Below, in pieces: positions 46,501 through 61,500 of a stretch of DNA of 64,000 nucleotides. The stretch spans positions 50,727,914-50,791,913 of the forward strand of contig OY759261.1 of assembly GCA_963662155.1 (NCBI GenBank), in the 5' to 3' direction. The translations under genes and the position numbers were made by a program. The notes beneath the pieces are model-generated. The model was not told where the DNA came from. It worked only from the letters and a program-made list of their open reading frames with translations, and searched no databases. This DNA is from Lamellibrachia columna. Taxonomy: Eukaryota > Annelida > Polychaeta > Sabellida > Siboglinidae. How positions within the stretch are numbered: the first letter of the stretch is position 1; each line of letters begins with the position of its first letter.

Positions 46501-49500
46501 CAAGTTTCCCAGTTACAATGAGTTGCTGTTAGGGGGCCGTGGAGGAGTCTTAAGTGTGGAGAGGCTATGTACTGACAGGAGACGGTGCGGTGTCTACAGG
46601 CAGTGCTGGTGCAAAGGCAATATTAGCTATGCATTAAGTAGAATATGAATTCATTACCTGAGCAGGGTGTCAGCTGACGGACTGTCACCTGGCCTAGCTG
46701 CGAACACTGTCTGAACCAAGTCCACAGCCACGCAGTCTTGCACAGATGACAAGTCTAAGTTGCCATTAGCATCAACCGGATGTATTCCGCCAGACATCAC
46801 ATAGAAGGCAACCTTCCCAGCAACCTGGAAGTCATGCAATAAATATTATTAATCCAACTGTTGTTATTATAACAGATTATCTACTGCAATATTTAAAACA
46901 AAGTAGTTTCCTACTAATATACGGTGTAATCATCACCAGGTTTGGGGTAAATTACATTACAACGTAATCTATTTCTATTACCTGGTTTCCTTTCTATTAT
47001 TATTACAGGCTGAAAGTAATGTAACATACTACTATTACGTCTTAAGCTATTACTATTACATTTGTCTGTGTCCTTGGGGCTTTTGTTCACACACTGTGTG
47101 GAATCACACCTTCATTCAGTAACTGAGTAGTTCCCAACAATAACTCTGTATTCAAGCTATCATCAATGAGTTATTGGTCTTGTTTCTTACAATATCCAAT
47201 ATAATAAACATATGTTCAAAAGTAAAGCTTTGTTCACCCAGAGTTGGTATAAGCAGCTGGATTTTGTTCAAACATTATCCAGCATGGCTGGGCAGGGAGC
47301 TGTGATTGGTGGATTGGTAGATACGTTAAAGAAGGTCAGCTTTGTGCTAGAACCCTTATTTATTAAGTGATCATCAGTGAATGGATGACTAGCATGTAGG
47401 GCCAGTCCTCATAGGCTTGTGTGAAAAAAAATAGTTGGCTAGGGGAACTGCCTTCAATTGAAGGCATTATTCCAAATTGTAGACTCCGTTGACATCTAGT
47501 ATATGAAGGTGACATATGTGAAGAATAGCACAGTCTGGCTTCAGGTTGATATTTACGCATAACAACATAATGGAATAGAATTTTGATTTGATTTTTGAAA
47601 TATAATAGAAACGTAATAGCTAAATTGATATTGCATTGCTTCATATTACTATTAGATTGTTTCCTGTTCCATCTATTACTATTATTACTTTAATATTTGT
47701 AATCAGTACTATTACATATTACTATTGCTATTACACCAGGTGTGGGCTTCATATCCCGCACATAGTAAAATTTCTTTGCTATTTATTTTAGTGTAAATAA
47801 TTCTACATTCTAACAAAATAGCACACGTTTCTAAAGTTACTATGTTGATTCAATTCAATACAAAATAATTGCTAGTTAATTTATTTTATTTATATATTTA
47901 TATTACTGCTTATAAAACATGGACACTAGTTAGATTTGTTTATTCAATATGGTGAGTACAACACACCGGACTCTGCTTAACACAATTGCTGACAATAGCA
48001 TTGGCTGTAACTTATAATCAAAATGACCTATACCGGTAGTCATTTCCACATGACTCGGAGTCCATTATTTTTGTAAATTTGTTTACTTGAATCAGCCACT
48101 CAATATGATCTAATTGCTCTGGCTGGAAGTGATTTAATTCATTATGCTGTATTTCTAACCAGATATATTATAATGGAGACATAATTAATATTGTTTAATT
48201 TAATTTAGTGCTCTACATTTGGGAACTATTAATGAAGATGAAATGTCATCATCAAAATATTCACAATACGTAGCAGATATAATGTCACCAACATATATTT
48301 CTGAGGCAGTGTTGTAGCGTCCCCCAGGCAGAAGCACTTCTTTTGCTTTCCATTGTGGTGTCCCTATAAAAAACAATGCCAGCAATCAGATAAACTTATC
48401 AAGTTAACTCTTTTATATAGGCATGTTATCACAGTAATTTGCACCTCTTTCTAAACTGTAATCTAGTTCAAGTTGGACTACATGCAATTTACATTTTTGT
48501 TGAAAGCTCACCTATCCTCTTCAGGCCTAGTGGCCCATAAGGCCGATTTGTTGAAAGCTAGGATGTTTAAAACATTCATGAATATAGACATTTTACAAAT
48601 GTTCATGCTCTCCTATTCATAATTGGTATTTTAGCTGATGAAACCCTGATATCAAAAGCATGTGCATTTTTGCTTCCAACATTAGCTCTCACGGACAAAA
48701 GCCCTCAAAGACAAAAGCCCTCTGGAGAAAAGCCCTCACTTTTTCAAAGTAGGTAAGACAAAACCCCTACTAGCTACTGGCTTCAACTTGACCAGAACGT
48801 TAGTTGGATGTGGCTTCTTTTAGCCTGCTTGATTTATTAATTTCACTGTTTACTATATAAACAGAGGCTACAAACTGATATTATTCCCATTTTGCCTACC
48901 CTGCATTTGGATAGCTCTCCCATTTCGCCTACTCTCAGTGATTCACCCTCTCAATTATTCCCACTTCGCCTAATGAGCATTAGGGATGACAGTTGAAATT
49001 TAATACTTATAAAAAAGATAAATATAAAATAAGCTTTGCAGAAATCAGAGTTTTTCTTGAGTACTTTTAATTAGGCCTATTATTTTTTATTTATACACAA
49101 CAATTACTTAATCAAAAAAGAACTTGGATTTAACTAAAGAAAAACATAAACTAAAGAAAAACTAGTGGGAGAAACAAAACACCATACTGAGAATCCACAA
49201 GAACTGGTGAAGGAAATGACAGGACTAAAAGTGAAAGAAGGAGAATCCTTTGTGTCACTGTCACTGTTCATGAAAACATTACAGACCAGTGGTGACTGAA
49301 TTACTTTAATTTTGTACTTGAGTAAAAAGGTAATTCACCTGAAAACTACTTGAGTAAAAGTACTTTGTCAAAAGTACTTGAGTAAAGAGTAAAACTACTT
49401 TACAAAAGTACTTGAAATAACAGTAGAAATAAAAGTACAATGCCTAGAGAGAGCAACAAAATCATGAGTAATATTATAGAAATTATAGTAACCATACATT

Positions 49501-52500
49501 TTGGCAGAAATTTTTTTGGTAACTTGACGTTTTTGCAATAGGATGTTTTGGCATTAGGACAGCCTTAGCTGGTCAATCGGTCTGCCACCCTTGAACATGG
49601 CGCTCACTGAGATGCTTGGGAAACTTCATTATCGTTAATGAGAGCTCACAACATCAAATAATGTCAGTTTAATACAGAACTAATTGAATGATGAGGCATA
49701 ACCTGTCTTTTTATTGACCTGTTCCATATGGAGGAGCTAGATCATAGAACAGGATAGATATACACAGGTGTGATTGGATCTGAGTAGCTAGTGGGTCAGT
49801 CCAGTAGTAGTAGTGGGAATGTGACCTCTCAGGGAAACTGGTCAGGGGTAATACTCTTCTGCAAAGAAACAAAGACAGTTGATGCGTAGCTGAAGAAGCC
49901 ATCTGGATTGTGAATCCCCACCTTCCCAAACATGTCTAAAACTCGTGAAAATGACAGATCTCGAGAGTTTTCCAGAAAAACGCACCCAAAGCCGATACCC
50001 CTCAATTTCGACCAAGTCCAGTGACTGATTTTGAAATGTTGGTGTATTCTGCAGAATAGCCAGTGTAGTGATACGCAAGTTGTCAGCGTCTGTTCATTGC
50101 AATGAAACGAAAGATTTCATGCAGGAGTACAAAGAACATTAACTTTACTAACATATCCGATGTAACAGTGCTCCGAAAAAATTCTCTTATCACATGCAGT
50201 CTTCACTTTCATAGGGACTCATTATGACGGTAATGATGGACAGAAACAAACAGTCAGTGGCCTATATATAAAACAGTGGTTGCATTGACTTCCCAGAGAC
50301 GTTTGTAAGCAAATATGTATTTGTATTTAATATATAGACTTTGATTAAAACAGTGTTGTGACTTTATTTCCGTGACTTTTTTCCTGTGACTTTATTTCTG
50401 TGCACCATCTTTCCTTGGCTTGTGCTTGCCAAAAAAATTATGGATAAAAAGAAGACTAAAAAACAGACAAAGTAGAACCAGAAGAACAGGGTGAACTAAT
50501 GTATCAAATCCTGTGTGCATACTATATAGGAGAGAAAGAGAGATTGCACAAGACAGACTAGATGAACACAAGAAAGATGAAATCGTTTTAGCTGATGTAA
50601 AATATGTTATTATGTGTTTCATGACGATTCCTACAAGTTATAGGCCTACCAGTATCAACTTGCTGACCCTCTTAACGTGTAACATATTCTACACGTACAC
50701 GCTACAAGTTTTGTGTGCTGCCACAGAATTAATTGAATTCAGTTAATTTAACTTAATTAATTAATATTAACATAAATGCTTGTTTAATTTAATCGGGTCT
50801 TGCTCAATTGTGCAGTGTGCGGCTTTAGAAGATTATTTACATGAGAACATGCTTGAATACTTAAAAAACTGAATAGATAAAACTAATAGTCAAACAACAT
50901 TTAACAAACCTGTTGAGGCATCTACGCTTGTGGAGCAGCCAAGCTTTAATCTTCGACTGACCCCGAAGTCACTCAATTTCAGCCGTCCATCTTCGTTCAC
51001 TAATATGTTTTCAGGCTACAACATTACAATCAATATATAATACTGTAAATATATATATATATGTATGTATATATGTGTGTGTGTATATATAAAATATATA
51101 ATGACCATTGTCCGACATATATTTACTGCTTTTTACTCACTACACCAAGGTAATGTGTTATGGGATAATAATGTGTAAACAATATACACTACCATTTTAT
51201 TTTATATTTCCTGCCAAACCTGTTTACTGAGACATTCAATGTCCCTGGTGTGTAGCCATTCAAAATATTACCCCCATGACTAACTACCCAAGACATTACC
51301 CCTGGGCTGTAGCTTACTAACTCTTACCAACTGGAATGCAACCACTCAACTATTTAACATCTGGACTGTAGCCACCCAACTATTTACCCTCAGGAAAGTA
51401 GCCACCCAAGTAATTATCCTACAGAATGTAGCCACCCAAATAATTACCTCCTGGACTGTAGCCACCCAACCAATTAGCCTCTGGAATGTAGCCACACAAC
51501 TAGTTACCCTCTGGGAAATAACTCATTACCCTGTGGACAACAGCCACCAAATCTATTACCCCCTGGACTGCTGCCCTATTCATTTCCACTATAGCTCCCC
51601 CAACTAATTACCCCCTGGAATGTAACCATCCAACTAATTATCATCGGAATGTAGCCAACCAACTAATTATCACCGGAATGTAACCAACTAATTATCATTG
51701 GAATATAGCCAACAAACTAATTATCATTGGAATGTAGCCAACCAACTAATTACCCCATGGACTAAAGGAAACCAAATCATTACCCCCTGACCTGTAGCCA
51801 TACAATAGTTGCCCACTGGACTATAGTTGCCAAGTTCATTACCCCTCCCTATATGCCCTGGACACAGTGGCGTAGACTCTCACTCGAGATAAACATGAGC
51901 ATTCATGTGTCAATGATTATCATTTAAGTTTTGTTAGATAATACCCAAAATAGCAGGAATGCAATAATTAAAACAGTATCTACATATGTTACAGTCAGTG
52001 CTTGCATAATTATAGATATTCATGTAGATACTATATGTGATTAATTTTATTTGTTTATTATGTTAAAGAGAAACAAAAGTCATTGCTTTGGGCCTATACA
52101 CCTAATAATAAGATTGACTAAGACATAACCGTTTGCAACTACAATCAAGAATATCACGCCTGTGGTTTACTAGGAAAACCTTGTTGAACACACATCTTAA
52201 TTTTATACATCACGAGTGTCAAAGTCAAGCAAAATTCGCTCGCCAAATGAAAATATATTAATTTTGTATACACCTACATGAGTATTCCTATATTTGTCAA
52301 TATGATATGGCCATGCTGTTTGCATACAAACACAACTTTAGGTAGCATATTTTGGGCTGTCTTATAAACTAGTCCTCTTTCTGAGAAAATAGCACGTTTG
52401 TTTGAGATCTGAAATGACCGGAATCTCCCACTTTTAGAACACATTCTGAGTAAAACAGTGCCGTGATATTCGATATTTTAGTTGCACATGGTTAGTTGTT

Positions 52501-55500
52501 ACTATCTCTTAGATGCATAGCCCTAAAACCATGACATTTGTTTCACTTTAAACCATATTAGCAATTGCTGCAAAATACACTGTTATGGGCATGTAATTAA
52601 AATAAAAATTACGTTGTTTCCATCAGGCTCTTAGCCAGAAATAAAATATTGCCAGTCTTGAACTTTCTAAAAAATGTAACCTTAAGCACGTGAACAACTT
52701 CCATGGAAGTCGTTCGTGCCTATGACAACCATTATTGGCCCAATTTTTTTTCACTAGCAAACCAATGCTAGTTGATATAATGACAGCCATTATTGGCCCA
52801 TTTGGTTTTTCACTAATAAGCCAATGCAAGTTGAGCAAACAACAGTAATTATTTGCCAAATTAGGTTTTTTCAATGGCTGGCCAAGTCCAGTTTAGCCAT
52901 TATTGGCCCAATGAAGTCTTGACAAGCCAAAATGTGACATGAAAAATATGAAAATTATTATATGATCAAATCTACATAATAAATGAAGAGCCAACACATG
53001 AAGGTGTTAAAAGTAATACATTGAAACATAAAAAAAATTACTTCTTTGATAAAAACAGCAATCATCCAGATCCAGTATTGCCTATTGGACAAAAAAACAA
53101 TAATTTACAAGACTGAACACAGCCTAATCGTTTGTGGTTTGCCTGCCGTTTGAGCTTCCTTTCAACAACTGGGAAACTACTGCCGACAGTACACACTGAT
53201 TGTGTTTTGAAACAGACCCAGAATCCGACTCGATTTCGATGTTGAAGTCGACTGTGATCATGCATGAGCCATTGCAAAGAGTGCCGGCAGTGGGCGACAA
53301 TATCAACACATCTTTTATAGCTTTCTCAACAATTTTAAAACGCAGTGTCCTCTACATCATTAGTAGGGTGACGTAAAAGACCATTATGTAAAGGACCCCT
53401 TTTCCATTCATGACGAATTATTGTCACATTTGCAGCCACATATTAATGCCATGTTTGTTGAAGTGGTAGTTTCACCTTTGAATTATGTGTACAAGAAATA
53501 TCTATCAACAAATAATTGTTGCACCTAATATGTAGCATTTGTAGAAGACATAGAATAAACATACGCTCCTGTTGGTTGATAAAAATTGCAGAAAATATTG
53601 ATATTGTGTGGAGCAAGTGCACCGTGTCTGGTATAGCTTTCAACATGGCACAGGAAAGAGACAGCATATGGTCCACATGACTCAATAAATTTTTGTTTGA
53701 CGTTAAATGGAACAACTGAAATGTCTGTGACATAACGGACAAGAAAGTAGGGACAGCAATTTTTAGGTATGAAATGTTAAATAATTAGTTAATGTAACAT
53801 ATTACAGGTGTGTTGCTCATTACTAGGACACATATTTGATACGTATATACAATGAAATTTAAAACATAATTTTAGGACACGCAATAAATTGTATACAAGA
53901 CCTCAATGTTTTGGACAAGTCTATGATGGGGACTGCCTATTTTAGGATACCCCGTCTTATGAAACCGAGGAAAATTAGTACAACTGAGTTACATTGCAGA
54001 TAAAATACATTTGTAATTTACGTAAAAGATTATCATCCCTTAAAATATTGAAGACAAAATTGGAAAGATTCAGTTAATAATAATTAATTTCTAAGGCACT
54101 TATATCCTCAGGAACCTGAGCTCAGAGGCACAACAAAACAGAATCATTAAGCATCTATACAAAACTCTGCATTACTGTATATTCAACCATATGTACATCA
54201 CATACTGAATTGGTTATGTGACTATATATGTACATGTACGTCATTAATTTTAGGCTTTATAATTTATGTTCTTGCTTCAGCAAACAAGCTAGGATCCCTA
54301 GTCACTAGTATTATCAGTGTAGCACTGTCCCGGATAAATAGTTGTAGACAAACTCAATATATTTCTTGAAATAAATCCATAACGCTTACCATTAAGTCAC
54401 AGTGTAGAACTTTATTCAAATGAAGGTAGTCGAGTGTGGTTAGAAGCTGCTTGACCAGGTCACGTGCCAGGCTGCTCCAGTTTGATTCACCTTTCTTCTC
54501 GGTGATCCAGGCATCGAGTGTGAAATCACACAGCTCAAAGTACATGTACGAACCACCACTCTCTGCAACCTAAGACAAGCAGTGAACACATTGATAGTCT
54601 GGCGAAGAAATAAGCTAAGTGTGGTACTGGATTCAACACTAATTTCCCGTGTGAAACCTCCCCTTCCACTACTATCTTTAGTCTGTCAGCCATTTGTTTT
54701 CAATTAGACTATACCACCCCACATTTAGTTTATGTAACAATCAGTGACATTATATTTCATCAAAACATTTACAAAATCTAAGCAGATAAAATTTTCTGGT
54801 GAACCTTCATTTTTAGGTACCCATGAACATTTCAATGAATTTATCAATTCATGATTAACAAGGAAGTGGACCATTATGATATATAATTATCAGTTCTAAT
54901 AGCTAAATGATCACTTATGTTAACGTTGCTGGTATGTAAGTTGCTTGTTTCCATGCAAAAGGAACTAATTCAATGACCAGTTAAAAATGTTAAGTAGTGC
55001 ACTAATTAGCTGAACTGTTTATGATTTTTATATTCTTCAATTTCTGGAATTACAATCAGCTGACCTAACTAACCTAGTTTAACCCACTCAAGTTTAGCAT
55101 AAAGTACTAGTTAATGATTAATTAATATCCTGTCTAATAAACACTGAACTGATGTACACATTACGGCCAAGAAGGTCTGCAAGAATATCTAGGAATGTCT
55201 GAAGGAATATCTAGAGAAATTACATAATTTATGTATGAAAAATATTATGCATTAATCAATGTAATAATGAATTTAATAAGGAATATATATAATCTTACAT
55301 GAAAAACTGCAATATTGTTGTGTTTCAAATGCACTAGCATCTTTCTTTCATTGTGTCTTTCTGCACGAGCCTTGACCGCATCTGTAGGCACTGTTTTCAC
55401 AGCAGCCTCTACACCAGTATCTTCCACGCCATGATTATAGAAACCCACGTAAACATGTGTTCCACTGGTCCTATGGAAATAAATCACAATCACTTTATTA

Positions 55501-58500
55501 AATATAACAGTTAATGTAAGAAAAGCATTATATTTTTATTTCAGCATTCCCCAAAACTCCACAGCTGAGACAGTGGGCACAATGGACGTTCAAAACAGAA
55601 AATCATGAACAATCAATGAATGAGTGTCTACTCAAACCAAACCCTGTTCCAGGAATAGCTGCAGTTGCTGTCCATGGTAGACATAACCTAAACATGTACT
55701 AGAGATTCGCCAGGAATGTCTACAAGATCTGTACATCCTGTGGGAAACATGGTTGTGCTGGACATATCCAGTGTGATGGGTGTCTAGATTGGTAACTTTA
55801 TAATAGATATCACATGAAGTGTACTTATGAATTATCCAAACCAATAGATACAAATTTACACAAAAACAAGCATACTGTTCATTGGGGGTATATCACAAAG
55901 GAACCTTTGCGGACATTTGATGTACAGATTATGTAACTCTGAAGAATAGTAGTTGATAGGTATGTTCAATTGTCACTCGCTATCTATGTCAAATGTCCAC
56001 ACAAGTTCCTTTGTACGTTACGAACGCTTTGTGAAACTGACAGTTGTACGTGATCATCAATGGGGCATAAAGTTGTCATTATCATTGCCATTGCCCTACC
56101 AAAACATGGGTCATGCAAGGAGTCAAGGTCTTGCAGTGAGGTGGGGCCATAATACAGAGAGATGGGGCCATAATACAGAGAAGTGGGGCCATAATACAGT
56201 GAGGTGGGGCCATAATACGGAGAGGTGGGGCCATAATACAGAGAGGTGGGGCCATAATACAGAGAGGTGGGGCCATTCCGCCCTTAAAATAAGTTAGTTA
56301 CCGCACTAAAAACCCTGTTGTACAATGAATCTGCCACTTGAAAATGCAACAATACCAACCAGTGTGACAACACCCACTGGGTTATTTAAAACAGCACACA
56401 AGTAACTACTTCCAGTCACATGGAAGGTGGGGAGGGAGGTGGAATCGAAAATGCAGTGTTGAAACCAACGGGCAGTTGGCTGTTCCACCTGTATACCAAG
56501 TGTCTGTCTTACTATGCCCGCAATTAAAATATTGGATTCTGACCCGCTCATGGACCCACTATCCCAGCCTCCCAGCCGTCACCAAGGACTGATTCTAAAA
56601 ATAGTGTTGTTACCTCACGTAAAAATTAGTATGCAATGTAATCATCACATACATCTATTTTTTGCAACTTGTCAAAAGTGAGGTTAATGAGTAATTATGA
56701 GTTTCAGTCACTAATCTTTAATATTATTTTCTGATGGCTCAGGTTTTAGCTATTTAAGTTCATGTATACCAGACAGGATGTGTGTACTCTTTGTATACTT
56801 AATTATCTAGTTAATGCAATTAAACTTTGTCTTTGCATTTTCCATATTTATAACTCCGGTTAACTATTTAAAATCACCAAAAATTACTTTTACACATTAA
56901 AACAGTTGTTTATTATTATTTAATATAAATATCACTCAGCCATGTTAAAATATAACACAACAGGTTAAACCAATGGCGTATATAGGATCTCTCGAAGGGG
57001 GGAAGCCAATGGGGAGGCCAAATGGGGAGGCCAAATGGGGAGGCCAAAGGGAGAGGTCAAAGGAGGGACCAAAGGGGAGGCCAAAGGAGAGGCCAAAGGA
57101 GAGACCAAAGGGGGAGGCAAATGGAGAGACCAAATGAGAGGCCAAAGAAGGAGGCCAAAGGGGGAAGCCAAAGAAAGCTTAGTCAACCATTAGTTTACCA
57201 TGCTACCATTAAGTGGCACAACAGGTTACATATGAAAACATTAAGTCAAGGGGGGCATGACCCAATGTTCCCCTAAATACGCCATCTTATATCTTAACCA
57301 AAACAGCCACAATATATTACGATACATATCACGATATGGTTCTCTGTAGAATCAAATCTTATGGAATAATACAATATAATACAATACTCATTTATTTAGA
57401 CCTATCATCATTTGCACTTTACAAATATACTGGAATACATCAGCAACATTGTCATATAATTTACATATTAAACAACGCATTATTTATTTGAGAATGCAAA
57501 ATAAAAAAGTATGATATATATTGCATTAGTTGGGAAAAATATATGCTGACATTTTGTAATCAAATTCAAGAAAAGTGCATTTCCAATATGGGCCAGGGAG
57601 ACTCCTATTAAGACCAACATTGATGGCTATGCTAGGAGCCTTCCTGATAATTTAATTGTAACATCATATGTTTAATGTGTTTGTGGAAGATAGGTATTTT
57701 ATATGTGTTACAAGAATAGTGCTATATAATGTTTTGTCTGTGATTAGTATATCTTATAGTTTTGGTCCATCAGCAATACATCAGCGACAACAAGTTGCGT
57801 AACTGTTCGCATATGTGATGACAGGGCACGGGGTGTGTATAATCATTGCATGTGTTGGCATATGGAGCAGTTAAATATCGTGCATCATTCTTGATAGTTA
57901 CGCAGGTAAAACGACTTAACATAGCTTGTGAATCCCTTTAAAATGTGTGTTTGTATTTTGCTTTTTATTGATTGTTTTGATAACTTTTAAATAAATTTAA
58001 CGCTACGTCTCTTATTCCATAGTGATTTAGTTGAGAATATTATGATTTAAAGTATCAGAAGCCTTTGATACTTTAAATCATAATATTCTCAACTACGTCT
58101 CTTAATCCATAGTGATTTAGTTGAGAATATTATGATTTAAAGTATCAGAAGCCTTTGATACTTTAAATCATAATATTCTCAACTACGTCTCTTATTCCAT
58201 AGTGATTTAGTTGAGAATATTATGATTTAAAGTATCAAAAGCCTTTGATACTTTAAATCATAATATTCTCAACTACGTCTCTTATTCCATAGTGATTTAG
58301 TTGAGAATATTATGATTTAAAGTATCAAAAGCCTTTGATACTTTAAATCATAATATTCTCAACTACGTCTCTTATTCCATAGTGATTTAGTTGAGAATAT
58401 TATGATTTAAAGTATCAAAAGCCTTTGATACTTTAAATCATAATATTCTCAACTACGTCTCTTATTCCATAGTGATTTAGTTGAGAATATTATGATTTAA

Positions 58501-61500
58501 AGTATCAAAAGCCTTTGATAAGTCTAAGAATATATTGATTGGTGTTTCATGATTATCTAATGCCTGAATACCATCCAGTAATGTCTAAGCCTGTCAAAAT
58601 AGACTGGAAAAGTAGTAGTTATCCCTCTTTAATATTTTTGTCAGTTTATTCCCCCACGCTTCAAGACAACTAGATGTTGACTGAGTGCCATTTTGTCATA
58701 TGCTGAAAACATAAATCATTATTATTACTATCATTTTGCTCAAGGCCAACATGATGTTGACTGAGACATTCTGTCGTTCATAAGACAAAATTGTAATATT
58801 TATCCGGCAAGAAATAAGTTTTTATATTTTGAATGTTGACTGAATGCCAATACTGAAGTATTAATCTTGGTGAAAAAGAAAACAAAATTAGTATTATTTC
58901 AGTAACACTCAAGACTGATGTGATGTTGACTGAGTGCCACTATTGTCTAAAAAACATGACACATTGTAGTATTGGTCTTATTTTGTTCATGGAAAAATGG
59001 CAGTCGTGAAATACTATTTAATTTCATTTAGTCATCTAAAACCAAAGAAGTACTTAGCAATAATGTTGCTACACATAATGTAATATTGTTCACTTAACAG
59101 TTATGTCATGTTGATCAAATGCCATTCCATCGTGCCTAAAATCTAATATACATTGTAGTAATATTGCGTCATATGAATTATTATTATTGCATTTTCTTGC
59201 TTAATTGCCAGCACTCCCAGGACCTATGGTTTTGCATGTCTTTAACTTGCCACACTGTTTGTTTTGCACTATATCTTTTCACCTATATCTTACATTAGGA
59301 TTAGCTTGTAAACAATCCAACATAAACGCTATTCGTAACCCCAAAAAAATACCAAGATTTGAAAAAAAATCCAAACAATGACCAGCTAAATCCCCATTGT
59401 GTAATATGTGACAAATGTAGAGAAACCTTAAACTGGTTTTCAACTTGTAATATACCTTGTAGGCCTCATGTGGCCAAAATAGGTTTTCTGACAAATTTTT
59501 GCCTCAAGACTAAAATGACCCATATTATACAAAACATGTCTTACCGAACCCCCATATCATAATCATTAATATACAAGAATTTTTTTTAAATGGTTGGCAG
59601 GTTATAACTCATTGATGACACCCTGAAATATAACTGTTAACATAGTTAACAAACAACAATATGGAGAAAAATGCATTTTTTAGACAAGTCATCAACATTT
59701 ATCACAGCAGTTTTGGTGTTGCAGCAATCCTCGTTTCCTTCAAACTTGCAAAGGTCTGTGACTTGAGATGGTGACTCTTGCAGGTGCATCTTCCTGCACA
59801 CCGGATGGATGAGTTCCACAACTGCAGCTTGTACCTGAGAGAGGACTGGGAAAAGCCCATCTCCCTTTTTTACCCATCCCAATTTGAATGGGTCTGGGGT
59901 CAGTGGTATTATGACCATGCCTTGTGCCCCAGATGGCAGCCTACAGATGGGCCGTCTAAATGCACCTGTTGTTGGTGGTAACTTGTCCACTCCTTGGTTT
60001 GGAGATCCACCTGAGCGTAGCTGCACCAGTAGCAAATATTGCCTTAGAGCTAAGCAGCATGCAATAAATCTGCTCACATCATTCATGGAAGGCAGGTAGG
60101 GCTGAAGCTTCTTCAAGACAAAGTTTGTCATATGTGAGTTGCAGGTTGATTTATTTTTGTTTCGCATTTCTGCTTGTGATTATACGTGTTTGGCCCCAGG
60201 AGAAATAATAATAATTAACTTCTATGGTGCCTATATCCTCAGGAACCTGAGCTTAGAGGCGCAACAAAACAGAATCATTAAGCATAATCGTGAAAAGAGA
60301 TGTGCAAAGGTCATCAGAATGAGGGACAACCAAAGATTTATGGTGGAAACGCAATTTGGAATAAATGTCTTGAGTTTTTTCCGGAAGATAGCCCTATACA
60401 AATAAGGACCCAGTGTCCGTTGTGAAGAAATCAACCTCATAATTATGCTCCTCATTCACAACTTGTAAGGCATGTGGCACCATGAGTGTGTCTGTTGAGG
60501 CGTCATAATGTAGTGGCTAGAACATCGGACTGTCAATCGCGAGAACCTGGGTTCCAATACTCTTTCTGTCGTTTCAAATCCTTCGCAATTTCGTTCACCC
60601 CATGTTGTTTCGTTCACCCCACTCTGTGCTGACTCGCTCCGTGTTGGGTCACTCTTGACTCAGTATTCTAAACGAGGCTTAACTATTGTTTTATACAAAG
60701 GTATAATTAGCTTTTTTCCTTGTGCGTTATATTTCTCCTAATTTCCCAGTAATTTGAATACCCTTTGAAGGTGCAATACCACACTGCTCTGAAACTTTCA
60801 TATCAGCACTTATGGTTACTCTTAAGTCCTTTTCTTTTACAGTAGTACCTAGAACAGTATCTTCCATTTTATAGTTTACATCCAAGTTCCCGTGTCCTGT
60901 ATGTAGGCATTTACATTTCCCAAAATTTAATAACATCTGCCATTTCTCAGACCATTTCACTAATCTGTCTAGATCGTTTTGTAAATGTTGTTTATCACCA
61001 ACATTGATAACTTTTTTAACAAGATTTAACAAGACTGCCATCTTGAACAACAAGTTCCAGATGGCAAGTGGACAAGGAAGCCATTGGCTTATCAAGAGTC
61101 CAAAAATGTTCTCATCTATGTGTAGCCCGCCCTTATCAGATATCTGTCAATTCTATTTTTAAACATACTCACACTACGAGCATTAACACAATCATTTGGC
61201 AGTTTGTTCCATTCATTTATCACCCTCTGTGAGAAAGAGTACTTTCTTATGTCCAACCTACACTGCTCCTTAACTAATGCTGCTTTGTGTCCTCTGGTTC
61301 TACTGCCTTCTGTAAGTTTGAAGAACATATTCCTATCAACATCCTCATAACCGTTCACTATTTTAAACACTTCTATTTGGTCTCCTCTTAGTCTCCTGGT
61401 CTCTAGTGTTGTCAAACCACATTGTAATAAGCGACTTTTGTAACTAAGGTCTCTCAATTCTGGAATCATTTTAGTTGCTCTTTATTGTATTCTTTCTAGC

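Noticed and set aside
53062..53742. Minus-strand frames of 60-99 codons as further exons
   Set aside because: Kinase exons C and D already join in phase across this region; nothing is missing from the domain.
58004..58520. CRISPR-like appearance (regular palindromic repeats and spacers)
   Set aside because: The spacers are identical, the host is a eukaryotic LINE remnant, and no cas genes exist.
60500..60565. tRNA gene on plus strand
   Set aside because: Same reason: promoter boxes without a foldable cloverleaf.
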